DNA of 64,000 bases from Halichondria panicea (GCF_963675165.1 NC_087380.1:4641371-4705370), one strand, 5' to 3'; shown: positions 43,530 to 54,084, counted from the first letter of the stretch. Translations and numbers: made by a program. Notes: generated from the letters alone by a model not told the origin.

Positions 43530-45165
43530 GGCACTGAGTTAGCAGGGAGAGTTGAGAAGAGAGGCAGCTGCTGTAGTGAAGTCCGATAGCATTGAGCATG
43601 GAGGATTTGACACTCTCGGGATCGTTCACTGCTCGCAATACGGCTGTACTATTTTTTGGCTTCATTAGAACAATCATGTAAGCAGCTGCCATATCAGAGC
43701 TACTGTACCCAGGTACTCCGTTCGCATAATATCTTCATGGGATAAGGTGTTCTTGGGAAGGCGGCGTGTGTTCCTGTGCACCCTTGGCACAAGATTGTCC
43801 AGTGTACTGTTGATGGTGTTTTGAATTATTTTTATGTAATCCCTCACCAACAGTGTTGAGGAACCGGTACATAAGAGCGTGCCCTTGATGATGGTTAGCA
43901 CCCGGTGCGCCGATTCCGTTACCACCTGTTCCGACCTGTTCATTGAAGCCATCAGTTGCCCCAAGTCCAAGTCATGCTCAAAACAACTACATCGCATTCG
44001 CTAGCAGGTACTTGATGGTGTAGTGTAGTGTTTTGAACAGTCAGTTCCTTTGTTTTTGTGGCACCCATGTCTACCTTGAATGAAAATTTCCACAGCCTCA
44101 GTGAGTGCCCTCGGTGTGGTTGGAGGATCATCTAACTGCGTCCTCATCCTCATCACTAACGCCTGAAAAAATGTTTCATGTCACTTATTGCATTTAATAG
44201 GAGGCTCATCGCCACTGGCACCTGAAACAAAGTTTGTTGCACCTGTTACTTATTGCATTTGTTTATTTGCCTGATGAGGGTCCGTAGCCACGTCCAGTCA
44301 TCTAATTATGAATTATTATTTTTTTTGTTAGCATACGTTGGGAAGTTGGGACTCGATCATGAGATGGTTCATCTTCTATTATTGCTCTCTTGTAATGCTG
44401 TCCCAGTCCCCAGTCCATCAAATAGTCCTTCTGATTGGCATGCCAAGCGCTAGAAGAAGTTCGCACAAACCTTGAATTTTAGCCGCGGGGAATTCCCCTT
44501 GACGACGGAATACTTCCGAATATTTCTCCGTGTTACGTGACGTGAAGTCCAGCATAATAATTATAACAATATTTATGCTAAAAGTGGCCTTTAAGGCGGG
44601 GAGAAACCAGTGTGGAAAGAGAGACCCCTCCATCATCAGATACCCAGCAGTACAACTCCTCCTTTGGTAGAGACCCTTCCGTCATCGTGACAGTGGTACA
44701 GTGGTACGATGTGTACAGTCGGCAAGCACAAACCTTGCATGGGCTCGAGCAGGCCCTGACATAATCGTCAGCATCCTTGGTGACGAATTGCATGTCTGGT
44801 TTTTTTTCATTGACGTTATGTCTACGTGTCTAGCTTGAAGCCCACACAATTTGTCCAATGGCCCTGCTTCCACCAAACTTTCCCTCAAGGATAAGTTTTT
44901 GTAGTTGCTCAAGACTTGTAAGATAATATAATGAGAGTGAGATATAATGAGAGTGTCTATGAGAGTGTCTATGCATCCACACTCCCCACACACCTGGTAC
45001 CAACGCTCAAACTGTTGAGCAGGAATCTGATTTTGTCTGTGACTGGGATACCTTTTTCGTCGTAAAGTGGTTGTGATAGCTCTGTCGGGAATTAATGCAA
45101 GCTGGTCTGCTAATGAGGAAGTGCTTGGGGCTATCATATGAATCATTGGCCTCTGTCAGAAAAAT
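43530..45165 (-). other. Candidate multi-exon gene, minus strand, unidentified
   Basis: Coding-like exons with fitting splice signals are listed here. 45150-44993 (MIHMIAPSTSSLADQLALIP, IPAQQFERWYQ/GTGTGT); 44915-44705 (EQLQKLILEGKFGGSRAIGQ, MQFVTKDADDYVRACSSPCK); 44690-44585 (TMTEGSLPKEELYCWVSDDG); 44164-44076 (ALVMRMRTQLDDPPTTPRAL, TEAVEIFIQ/GTAGAC); 43999-43700 (LDLGQLMASMNRSEQVVTES, STLDNLVPRVHRNTRRLPKN); 43700-43540 (MAAAYMIVLMKPKNSTAVLR, DPESVKSSMLNAIGLHYSSC). It is the best candidate in the window for a host-like gene. I do not recognise the protein. A low-copy element gene is the alternative. Confidence 0.45.
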
Positions 45166-45306
45166 GCACTAAAATGCACTATTATAAATTACTTTAACAG
45201 CAAACAGACTTTAACAGCAAACAGACTAGGCTGCGTGTTCCTTGTTAAGGTTAAGGCAGCTACCTTTTTCTTTAACGTGCTAGAGTTAGAAATTGAAAAG
45301 TCGTCA

Positions 45307-45649
45307 CCTGGGTCAGGCACTAGTAATGTTATTTTGCACATGGCATCAATGTATTTGCTTAGCTAGCTGCTAGAACGATTATCTTTGGCAACAAATACGG
45401 CAGACAACAGTAGCCCTCAAAAGATAGAGTATGTTGTTATGATTATGAAAATGTCCTGCTAGCAGGTAGGCTATTTTGTGTATCTCAAGAATACTACAAT
45501 AACTTACTCTTCCCATCAAGGATGAGTCTAGCCTTGTTTTTTAAGCTTGATCTTGGCATCTAGCTTCGTATCATCTTCAACGCCTATCTTTCTGAAAGTG
45601 GCATGACGTCATCACTGACTAATTAGCATAATTGAATTAAGCTAATTGT
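45307..45649. mobile_element. Fragment of the TTAA inverted-repeat element also at 50198-50873
   Basis: It shares CCTGGGTCAGGCACT, ATGTATTTGCTTAGCTAGCT, CTCAAAAGATAGAGTATGTT and ATGACGTCATCAC, ending AATTAAGCTAATT where copy B of the AGGCTCTGGG family begins. It lacks the terminal GGGTCCAG end. Confidence 0.75.
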
Positions 45650-45918
45650 GGGCTCTGGGTAAACAGACCAATTGGCCTTGACTTGCTTATAGTTATCTAA
45701 GAGTCTCTGCAAAATCTGATGCTTTGAATCCAACTCTTTCTTTACCTTACACCTTACTTTGCAATCTTTGAGTGGGCGTTTCTCAACACTGCTGTTTTAC
45801 AACTTTGAGTTTCCAACGCACATAACTCAGGCATGGAACGAGGTATGTGCACACTAAGCATTCTTTGCTCTGTATATAGATCGCAAAATTATAGCTTGCG
45901 CCAATTGGTCTGTTTTTT
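45650..45918. mobile_element. Inverted-repeat element, family AGGCTCTGGG (copy B)
   Basis: It begins GGGCTCTGGGTAAACAGACC, AATTGG and ends CCAATTGGTCTGTTTTT, with the same interior as 29932-30341 but about 140 bp shorter. The right outermost bases (CCCAGAGCC) are missing. It lies against the preceding element fragment. Confidence 0.75.
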
Positions 45919-46479
45919 TATGTCGTTGTGAGAAGTGAAGAGAAGTGAAGAGATATGAACACAATTATGAATGTACTGATGGAGGATCATGAATCGGTAT
46001 GTATGAAGTTGCCCACAGAAATGCAAAACACACGCACTGAATCTCGCTGTTCGTGAGCTTCCTAAGCTAAACTGGCAAGCCAACTGGTAGATTTGTTCAT
46101 AAAGGGTACCTACCAGTCCTTAACCCAAAGCAATCACACACTCAGTACTGTCACTAGAAGCTGGAGTCCGAGTTTTGTGTGATTTTCTTGTATCTTATTT
46201 TGGCCAATTAGCTGTTTATAACTAAACCATACTGACGGTGGTTCGATGAATCTCATCATACCCAGTGAAACTAAGTGAAACTATTCCCTAGGCACATTTC
46301 TTCTAGATCTAGGTCTTGGTCTTGAGGTCATGGCCTTTGGTCTTGAAGAATAAAAGCTGAGTTGTCATACGCGTTCAGAGATTCTACACTAGTACAGAGC
46401 TAGACTGATGCTAGAGAGATGACTAGTGAAAATACGCATATGGTCTGAGCAAGTGGTCACATGATATGCACATGGTAAA
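45919..46479. other. No recognisable gene
   Basis: Duplications at 45938-45955 (AGAAGTGAAG) and AGATCTAGATCTAGATC near 46494. Nothing coding is supported. Confidence 0.5.
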
Positions 46480-47430
46480 GTGGCATGGTGTGCTAGATCT
46501 AGATCTAGATCAAAGAAGATGTGCAATGGAAACGGTTCCATTGTCAGCATTGTAACGAGAAAATCAGCAAGACTTTGTATTATAAACACTTGTCGAATAC
46601 ATGGATACCTCGAGATGTTCAAAGCACAAGCACAGCCAGTGTATCCTGACCACTGGCAGATGCAGAATTTCACATTTTCAGATGAAGAATCAAGGGCAGT
46701 GTACTAGACTGTAGATTTACTAGTGGTTCTAAATGTCATTTTCATATCTGTGCGTTTAAGTATCATGCATTCTCTAGTGGAGACAACTCAGACGAGTCAC
46801 TGGAAGATACCACGAGAGTTGACGATTTCAATATGGACATATCTGAGGTAGGTGTACTTTAGACCAGCCTTCATCTGAACACATATACATTTTTATTCAG
46901 GAAGGGCTGAAGACGATTTTGGTTATAGATTTCAACTATTGAAGTTGTATGTCATGTTTCTACTAAAGTGGCAAACCGGTGTCAGACAAAGGCGTAAGCA
47001 TCCTCTTTTCCTAAGTTTTTTGCTTTGTTGATCTGAGTATTTGTGGTCAAGAGCAAGGACATTGAAAAAATGGCTTCAATGCTCCCAGCAACGTCATTGA
47101 AGCTTGAACTTACTTCTGACACTTTTACCAAATACGTTAGCTGTCATAGTTTGTACTCGGTTGACGTCAGAAGGCCAGGTGGAATGTTGGCTGTGCTCTC
47201 ACGTCAATTTCCCACTTCACCCTCAACAACAGCCTTGCAGCACTTTGTTAATGAAAACAATTCGAACATCTGCTGGTACAAATGGATGTATTGAAAAAAC
47301 TGAGCAATGGAGAGCAATGGAGAGATATGATGGTAACGTGTGGAGATCTGTTCCCTATAACTTTGCGTTAATACTTAATATAGACTACCGTTTCAGCACA
47401 GTGTTTTTCAATTGCAATATACGTAGCTGA
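46480..47430 (+). pseudogene. CACTA/tnp2-type (Transposase_21) transposase fragment
   Basis: An acidic exon SGDNSDESLEDTTRVDDFNM lies at 46775-46847 (CTCTAG acceptor, GAG/GTAGGT donor). 47050-47160 reads SDTFTKYVSCHSLYSVD. After a shift come CWLCSHVNFPLHPQQQ, CSTLLMKTIRTSAG, IEKTEQWRA, YDGNVWRSVPYNFALILNID. A Cys-finger followed by 'DGxxW...LxxNxD' is the layout around the first catalytic Asp of tnp2 transposases in animal CACTA-like families. The rest of the core is missing and a duplicated GAGCAATGGA (47301-47322) is present. Family call from memory of related proteins. Confidence 0.5.
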
Positions 47431-48640
47431 CAACGTTCTGGCGCCCAAATTAAATACAAACACCTATTTGAAACCGCGGCATGGTTTAACAATGAAAAGA
47501 TGCCTTCGCACTTATCTGTATTTCATACCAGCCCGAAAAGTGTCCCTTTCGTCTTGGTGTCTTAAAGCCTTCCCTACAAATGCGGTTCTGACCGCACTAA
47601 CCTCGCATAATGGAGATTCATTGTACCTTTGCGTAAGCAAATAGAGCGAGAGCAAGTATTCTGTACTTTTAGAGCTACCATACTTTGATGTGATCCCAAT
47701 GCACTACTTCTTGGTGGGAAGACAAATCACACTTTGATAGTTTTCAGGATACCCCAAGTGAGTAACCCCAAGTGAAGAAGTTGGTCGTATACTAGAATTT
47801 CATCCGGGTTTTCTGGATTTACTGGAGGAATTGAATTCTAATTTACTCACTATAATTTACTCACTTCACTATGTTGCTATGATTGCTGGCTTCGCATTGG
47901 AAAAAGGTGATGGGAGAACTCTATGGAAAGACTCCGCCACATTAAAGATGGACCAATTCCTTGCAGACGTTATACTTCAGGCCAGAGTTTTAAAACTGGC
48001 CGTGTGATTCCAATTCCATTGCTTGGTGCATTGCTTGGTCCACTCATCTTCGTGCTGGCTCATTACACGAAGCATTGCAGTTCAATGAACATAAAAATCT
48101 TATTTGCTTGGGAGAGCACGTTTTGTTATCAAGTCGATAGTAGGACATGACCAGTTGATCTCTACCAAAAAGGTAATGGTTACCCACCCTGATCATCTCC
48201 ATCTAGCCAAAATTGAATAACTGTTAACCGATTATACGCACATTGTTGCGGCAGCTTTTTGCAATATCTCGAGAGGACCTACTGAAGGTAAAAATTTTGC
48301 ACAAATTCAGTTTGAATATAGACAGATAAACAATACATGCAAATTAACTGATTCCCCGCGGTTGACGCAAATTTGCGTGTTAACCGGCGGATTACTCTAC
48401 TCTTTTGTGGTAAGTTCCTGAGCTCCACATATTTGCAAGGCTTCGGTCCAGAAACCCTGCAGAAAGTGTAAGACGCATTCACACATAAGACGCATTCACA
48501 CAGCCTAGTACAAAGTCAGCAAACTAGGACGGGTACACCAGTGACAAACTAACGGAGAGCAGAGCAGAGTCTTATGATATGCATTCTGTCATGGGTACTT
48601 GGTTCAGAAGTGGACCTGTAAAATGTGTAACATCAGACTG
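47431..48640. other. No identified gene
   Basis: A frame near 47890-47990 (MIAGFALEKGDGRTLWKDSA, DQFLADVILQARVLKLAV) reads as coding but ends after a duplication (TTGCTTGGTGCATTGCTTGG). No family is recognised. The rest is spacer. Confidence 0.35.
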
Positions 48641-48714
48641 TATACGTAATTCTACGAAAGTGGTGGGGTATGTACAGGTGGGGTATGTACACTAATATTA
48701 AACACTGCGTACTA

Positions 48715-49330
48715 ACGTGATACTGGTACTTGGGATGCATGAAAATCAGACTACACATACATACACACATACATACATACACACATACATACACACTACA
48801 CATACATACATACACATACATACAACACACACAACCCAGTCAGCATAACAGGCTAACTGACAGAGGCACTACACACCTAACTGACAGAGGGCAGTCAGCA
48901 CTAACTGACAGATGGCACACACACAACGCACATCCCAGTGACACTGAGATGGGACATTCTACGAAGGCTGGGATATGTAGCGTACTAAACATTGCGACTA
49001 AACATTGCGTACTCACTGTCATGGGTGCCTGCAAAATGCATGAAAATCAGACACTACACATACAAAACAAGCTACACAGCACAACAGGCAGAGGGAACAC
49101 AACACAACACACACAGAACCAGTGACGAACATACACAATGACGAACATACACAATAAACACTGCGTACTGGGTACTTGGTTCTTGGTTCGACGTTCCCAC
49201 CTGCAGACACTACACATCCCGAAGTCAGCGAGGGCACACGAGCACAAAAGGCTAACTGACAGAGGGCACACAACACCAGTGAATTCGGAATTCACAGGCT
49301 AACGGCACACAACACACAAGCTAACTGACA
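48715..49330. repeat. Degenerate satellite-like tandem repeats with (ACATAC)n
   Basis: Three imperfect units share GCGTACT...GATGCATGAAAATCAG (48710-48752; 49004-49052; 49158-49180 partial) and TAACTGACAGAGG(C/G). (ACATACATAC)n fills 48755-48825. The frames on both strands (HIHTYTHTY, CVYVCMC) are repeat translations. Confidence 0.75.
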
Positions 49331-49617
49331 CAGAGGAAAAGTACATGCAGGCAGCTGGGGTACGTATCACAGGACCTAGCCACTGATATTAAGTAAGGGA
49401 AAAATTTTAAATACATTCTATACTCTCTTTTAACAGCCCAAGCATTTTAACAGCCCAAGCAGGAGCATCAATTGGGGTTTCCCAAAAATTCGCACCTTTT
49501 TAGCGACGAGTCTGAACTCATCTAATTCTGCAAAAATAGAATACTGTTAATTGTTATGCTTCTTTGACCAACTCAAGACACACTACTATAGGTTGTCTTC
49601 CTCGTCAGAGTCATATA

Positions 49618-49645
49618 CAGTGCATCCAGTCTAAAGAGTAGAATA
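49618..49645 (+). repeat. Left terminal inverted repeat
   Basis: 28 bp, identical to the inverse of 54055-54082, preceded by TA. Confidence 0.95.
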
Positions 49646-49983
49646 GTATATCTCATTCATTTGTGCAAATTCATGAAATTTGTGATGATATTTCAATTTA
49701 GTTCGCATGCATAAGCCCAGCCAACAGTATGAAAACGCTGTAATGAGGCTGAGGAGCGCAAACACTACTTTTACCTGCAGTTTGCAGTGAGCGGCCATCT
49801 TGAATGTGACGTATGCAATAAATTGGAAAATTTTGAGACGTCACAACACTGAAAAATGCACGTGAGCCCCTCGCCCCCACATGCACAATACAGGAAAATT
49901 TAAATAGAAAAGCAGCACAGACACATTACTCTAATAACTAGACAGAGTTCCAGTTGGAGATACAAGCCAGTTGGAGATACAAG
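49646..49983 (+). promoter_or_regulatory. Likely 5' flank/promoter of the transposase
   Basis: 338 bp of non-coding sequence between terminal repeat and ATG. It contains AGCGGCCATCTTGAATGTGACG (about 49790-49811; a YY1-like AAnATGGC on the reverse strand) and a CRE-like GAGACGTCAC (49835-49844). Motif matches only. A microduplication (CAGTTGGAGATACAAG twice) lies at 49951-49983. Confidence 0.35.
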
Positions 49984-52445
49984 ATGATATCAAGTGCAAG
50001 TGCAAGTGCAAGTTCTACTTCAACCAGTTCTTTTCAGGACAAATCTCTACCCAGAAAGAGGCAATCTGCTGACCAACAGCTGACTGATGTCAGCAACCAA
50101 CTACCAGCCAAAAGGCACTGCAGTAGCCGAGCTGTAGTGTCCATAACTCAGGAGTTGAAACGAAAATCTCCAAGAGGTGATTCCTCTGCGCAGTTAAGGC
50201 CTGGGTCAGGCACTGATAAGATTAATTTTATTCATTGCCAACATTTTATGTAGATCATGTAGATCGTGTAGTGTTAATGAAAATTCATAATGTTTATTAA
50301 TGTTATTCATTGCATGTGACGTCATAAGGTCAATGTATTTGCTTAGCTAGCTGCTAGAACTATTATAGATTATCTTTGGCAACAAATACGGCGGACTTAA
50401 ACAAGGTAAGAGTAGCTGTTTAGGCCCTCAAAAGATAGAGTATGTTGTTATGATTATGTTTCCTTGATGGGAAGTAAAAATGTCCAAAACTTTCTTAGCT
50501 ATGCTAGCTTCTTTAGCTCTGACAGCCACTCTAGAGGTAGGCTATTTTGTGTATCTCAAGAATACAATAACTCCTACTCTTCCCATCAAGGATACTAGTA
50601 CCTAGCTATGAGATGTTCATCTAGCCTTGTTTTTGAAGCTTGATCTTGGCATCTTCAACACCGTATTTGCACTTCTCTCTCTGAAAGTGCCATGACGTCA
50701 TCACCATTTATGGGACTAATTAGCATAATTGAATTAAGCTAATTAGTTTTTTGGAAAAATAAAACATTGAGCTTCATTTTGGATCATTTTGATGCAGCAT
50801 ACACTGTATATTGCAAATAATACAGCAGTATGAACATAGTGTAAATTTTGGTGTTGAAATCTGGACCCGGGCCTTAAGTGCGCAGAGTCTACTAAGGCCA
50901 ATGAAGTACGACACACCTTTAAGCAGCAGGTGACCCGAGTAAGTACTGCAGAGGCGGACTGCAGCAATCTGAGGTCAATGAAGCGCGGTGTATATAAAGA
51001 AGGTGGCAGAAGACTCGAACAGTATATCGACAAAAACACCACACTTGAAGTGCAGAAAGCATTTGCACTAGTAATATTTGGGCAATGTATAACCACCGAT
51101 AAAATGGGCATCATTGAGGCTACTAGAGTAGCATGCAAGTTCTCAGGATTTAGTGCTGAAGTAATAAGGAGATGGGCAACGAATGTATTCGATTTATTTG
51201 GGAATGTCTCTTGTGTTGAGGATGTAGACGAAGACGATCTTGTAGAAGTACTGTCCTCCAAAAGGGGTTGTCATTCAAAGGTCATGTCACTCATAAACGA
51301 CGAGCAATTTTGTATTAAGGCCACTAAATATGTCCGGCAGAATGGGTACAGGAAGGGTGAGCCGAATTTGACTTTGACACAATTTTTGTGAGTGGATCGA
51401 GGAAGATCAAAACATCAAAGTTAGTGAGCAAACAGCATCAACATGGTTGCGAAAACTGGGATTTTCATATAAACAGTTTAGCAAAGGGGCGTACTTCGAT
51501 GGAAACAATCGAGAGGACGTTGTTGAAGCACGAAAAAATGATTGCACCTTAATGGAAGAATTGGATCCACGTCTAATAACCTTCGACAGAAGCACACCAT
51601 TGAGTAATGAGCGGCCAATAGTTCGAATATTCCATGATGAGTCAACTTTTTTTGCCAATGCTGATCAGTCCTTCCACTGGGCTGACGAAGGAATGCAATT
51701 ACTAAAACAGAAGTCACTGGGGCAGGCATTAATGGTTTCGGACTTCATTGATGAGGTTGATGGATATTTACGACACAATAGAGAAGAAGCGAGAGAATAT
51801 CTTGAGCATCAACATATGATAGAACAAGTCAAGAAATCTATAAAACCTAACACTACAGCACTATTTATATTTGACAACGCACCATCTCACATGAAGAAGG
51901 CAAACGATGCACTCAACGCAGATGCAATGAACGTAAACCCGGGAGGCAAACAGCCAGTAATGAGACCAACTTTCTATAATGGTGAGGTTCAGGAGATGAA
52001 TCTTCCGAACGGGACGCCTAAAGGAATGAAGATGGTATTAGAGGAGAGGGGAGTCTGTACGCAAGGAATGGTGGCTAGAGACATGACGGCAAGATTAAAA
52101 ACATACGAAGATTTTAAAAGTAGTAAACCGATATTGAGCGAACTAATTGAAAGTAAAGGACATAAATGTGTGTACATACCAAAGTTTCACTGTGAACTAA
52201 ATCCCATTGAGAGATGCTGGTGCGAGGCCAAAAAATACACACGAGCACATGCAAATGGAAGTATTGTACGACTAAGAAAAATAGTACCCATAGGACTGGA
52301 CACAGCAACAAAAGACATGATTAAAAAATTCTTTCAAAAGAGCAAGGACTATGAAACAGCATATAGAGAGGGATATACAACAGAAAATGTAGATAGTATT
52401 GTAAAGTTATACAAGTCACATAGAAGAGTAGGTAGTAAGGACTGA
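49984..52445 (+). pseudogene. Tc1/IS630-superfamily (DDE_3) transposase, near-intact
   Basis: ATG at 49984 starts MISSASASASSTSTSSFQDK, a Ser-rich N-terminus. At 50198-50873 a TTAA element interrupts it. From 50880 it continues (ANEVRHTFKQQVTR, GVYKEGGRRLEQYIDKNTTL, HTH-like FGQCITTDKMGIIEATRVAC). One extra T in the T5 run at 51381-51385 shifts the frame. The rest is open from 51447: FSYKQFSKGAYFDGNNREDV, catalytic Asp in IFHDEST (51636), Asp in IFDNAPSH (51873), Glu in ELNPIERCW (52209). MNVNPGGKQP and LYKSHRRVG follow. The D-D-E triad is complete. The second-Asp-to-Glu spacing is 111 residues, against 34-41 in classic mariner/Tc1. It cuts and pastes the element in the nucleus. Confidence 0.9.
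50198..50873. mobile_element. 676-bp TTAA element inserted in the transposase gene
   Basis: TTAA flanks both ends (50194-50197, 50874-50877). The ends are GGCCTGGGTCAGGC and, inverted, GGCCCGGGTCCAG. The imperfect repeat extends outwards (CTCTGCGCA on the left, its inverse TGCGCAGAG on the right), so part of the symmetry belongs to the target. A partial copy is at 45307-45649. Non-coding. It is younger than the host transposon and breaks its transposase. Confidence 0.78.
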
Positions 52446-52497
52446 TCACATTTTTAATATAATTATAACGCAGCAACAAAAATAATTATGTTTGCAA

Positions 52498-53459
52498 CTA
52501 CACCATTACTTCCATGTACAGACAACGGATCTGGAAGGGACTGGACTCTGTTGCGTCAGAATTAGTTGTATCAGTTTGTCGTGGCCGAGGGGGGGAAACA
52601 ATAAGTATGTCACTGTTAAGTGTTGTAGCGTCATTGTCAGTAGAGTCTAGTCTAGGGGAGGAATCAATAATAAGTACGTCACTGTTAAGTCTCGTAACGT
52701 CACTGTCAGTAGAGTCTAGTCTAGGGGAGGAATCAATAAGTACGTCACTGTCTGTAGAGTCTGGTCTAGGGGGGGGGGAACAATGATTACGTCACTGTCA
52801 AGTCTCTTAATGTCACTGTCAGGGTCTATACGTCGGCGCTTAGGGGATGGAGGTTCTGTAAATTGTTTGTCATCGTCTAGTCTCTGATATTCAGCAAAAG
52901 ATTCTCTTCTGTCACATTCTGATATGGTCACAGTAGGAGGACACGGTGGAGACTGCTGAGGTGATGGAGTGACCAACTGTAATAATATGCTTTTAAAGCA
53001 CTGTTTAAAATAGAAATAATAACAACCTGGACTCCACGCAGTGTAAACAGCCTCTCTCGCACAGTCCTCAGACTGTCTGGCTGACCAAACACAGACACAC
53101 GCACATCACACACAGAAGAAGACCATCTCCGATTTCCGCCCTGACTGTACACAGCTCCAGTAATAACGCTGTGATCAAAACTTCATAAATGATATTCAGA
53201 AATAAAAGTATACTTACCCTGTTGCAAACAAGCCTGATCGTAGCAGGGGAGCTAGGTAAGCAGCATCTTCCCTAGCGAGGTGACCCAACTTTTCACTGAC
53301 ATATGAGGACCGAAGGTAGACTGCCACACAGTTGGGGTCACGGTTGTTGGTCTCTAGATAGAGCACTACCCTCCCACCACCACCCACAGCAGATACAGCA
53401 ACGTCATAAAATCGAACGCCTTTGATAATAGACAAAAAAGTAGCAAGCAGTACTTCCAT
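52498..53459 (-). CDS. HIRAN-domain protein with acidic SIM-like tail
   Basis: Three exons, all in phase: 53459-53218 (donor GTAAGTA), 53168-53027 (after GATCACAG; donor GTTGTT), 52976-52498 (after ATTACAG). Introns are 49 and 50 bp. Exons 1-2 form a HIRAN domain: KGVRFYDVAV, VVLYLETNNRDPNCVAVYLR, KLGHLAREDAAYLAPLLRSG, VITGAVYSQGGNRRWSS. HIRAN domains bind DNA ends in Rad5/HLTF-type repair factors. Exon 3 has a basic SPKRRRIDP (possible NLS), then repeats SDVIIVPPP, SDVLIDSS, SDVLIIDSS, SDILIVSPP. A C10 run (52777-52786) is out of frame by two; with C8 the protein is 286 aa, otherwise about 214 aa. Convergent with the transposase. Confidence 0.82.
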
Positions 53460-54054
53460 TCTTTCTAGCTTTCTATACTACAATCTGGTTTCGCACCAAA
53501 GTAACACGAGGTTACCGCGTACGACGTGACACAAACGTCACATACTCGCGGTTTTGGACCGTGATGTCATGAAAACTGGTTGATTGTACATAAAATTAAT
53601 TATCTCCGGAAATAAAGTTTTTCTGGACAAGTTTTTCTTATCAAAAGTTAGACAATTTATTCAAGCTTACTCTGTGTAATTTTTAGACCTTAGCCGTTAG
53701 ATTTTCTTCAAATCTCTCCCTAACCGAAACGGCACTAAAAACTAGCAATTTTGAGCACTGCGGAGGATGTGTAGATATGTAAGCAATATCAAACCTTCCA
53801 TAAGATGGCCAATTTATCTATAGATGTTGTGACAAAGTCCCAGACCTTAGCCGGAAACCGTTGGTCTTTTCTCTCCCTAACCGATTACCCACTATAACAT
53901 TTGTTTACTGTTTTATTAGTCACTGCAAACCCACCACCTTATGTTTCCATGGAAACAATTGTAGCTTGTTCTTTCACCTACACAAATGGTATCAGTACAT
54001 TTTCTTAAAAATGTTCTAATCATAAGATATTTACAAATATTCATGAATTTGTGG
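53460..54054 (-). promoter_or_regulatory. Likely 5' flank/promoter of the HIRAN gene
   Basis: About 600 non-coding bp inside the right end. They contain CRE-like words (ACGTGACACAAACGTCACAT, 53522-53541) and a direct repeat AGACCTTAGCCG ... TCTCTCCCTAACCGA at 53686-53732 and 53841-53884, which may be subterminal transposase sites. Inference from position. Confidence 0.35.
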
Positions 54055-54082
54055 TATTCTACTCTTTAGACTGGATGCACTG
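54055..54082 (-). repeat. Right terminal inverted repeat
   Basis: 28 bp, the perfect inverse of the left end, followed by TA. Confidence 0.95.
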
Positions 54083-54084
54083 TA

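Larger units (their letters stand above)
49618..54082 (+). mobile_element. Complete Tc1/IS630-like transposon carrying a HIRAN gene
   Basis: Perfect 28-bp terminal inverted repeats start CAGTGCATCCAGTCTAAAGA (49618-49645, inverse at 54055-54082). They are flanked by TA (49616-49617, 54083-54084), the Tc1/mariner target. The inner ends also share CAAATTCATGAA in inverse orientation. Inside are a DDE transposase (plus, 49984-52445) and a HIRAN-domain gene (minus, 52498-53459) whose stop codons lie about 50 bp apart. At 4465 bp (3789 without the inserted TTAA element) it is much larger than a classic 1.3-2.4 kb mariner. Confidence 0.92.

Noticed and set aside
48630-49295. Cys/Val/Ser-rich and His/Thr-rich frames
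   Set aside because: They run through (ACATAC)n and degenerate tandem repeats; both strands are open for the same reason.
52514-52786. Plus-strand repetitive protein (SLSVESSLGEES)
   Set aside because: Antisense shadow of the HIRAN gene's third exon, whose frame is supported by two in-phase splice junctions.
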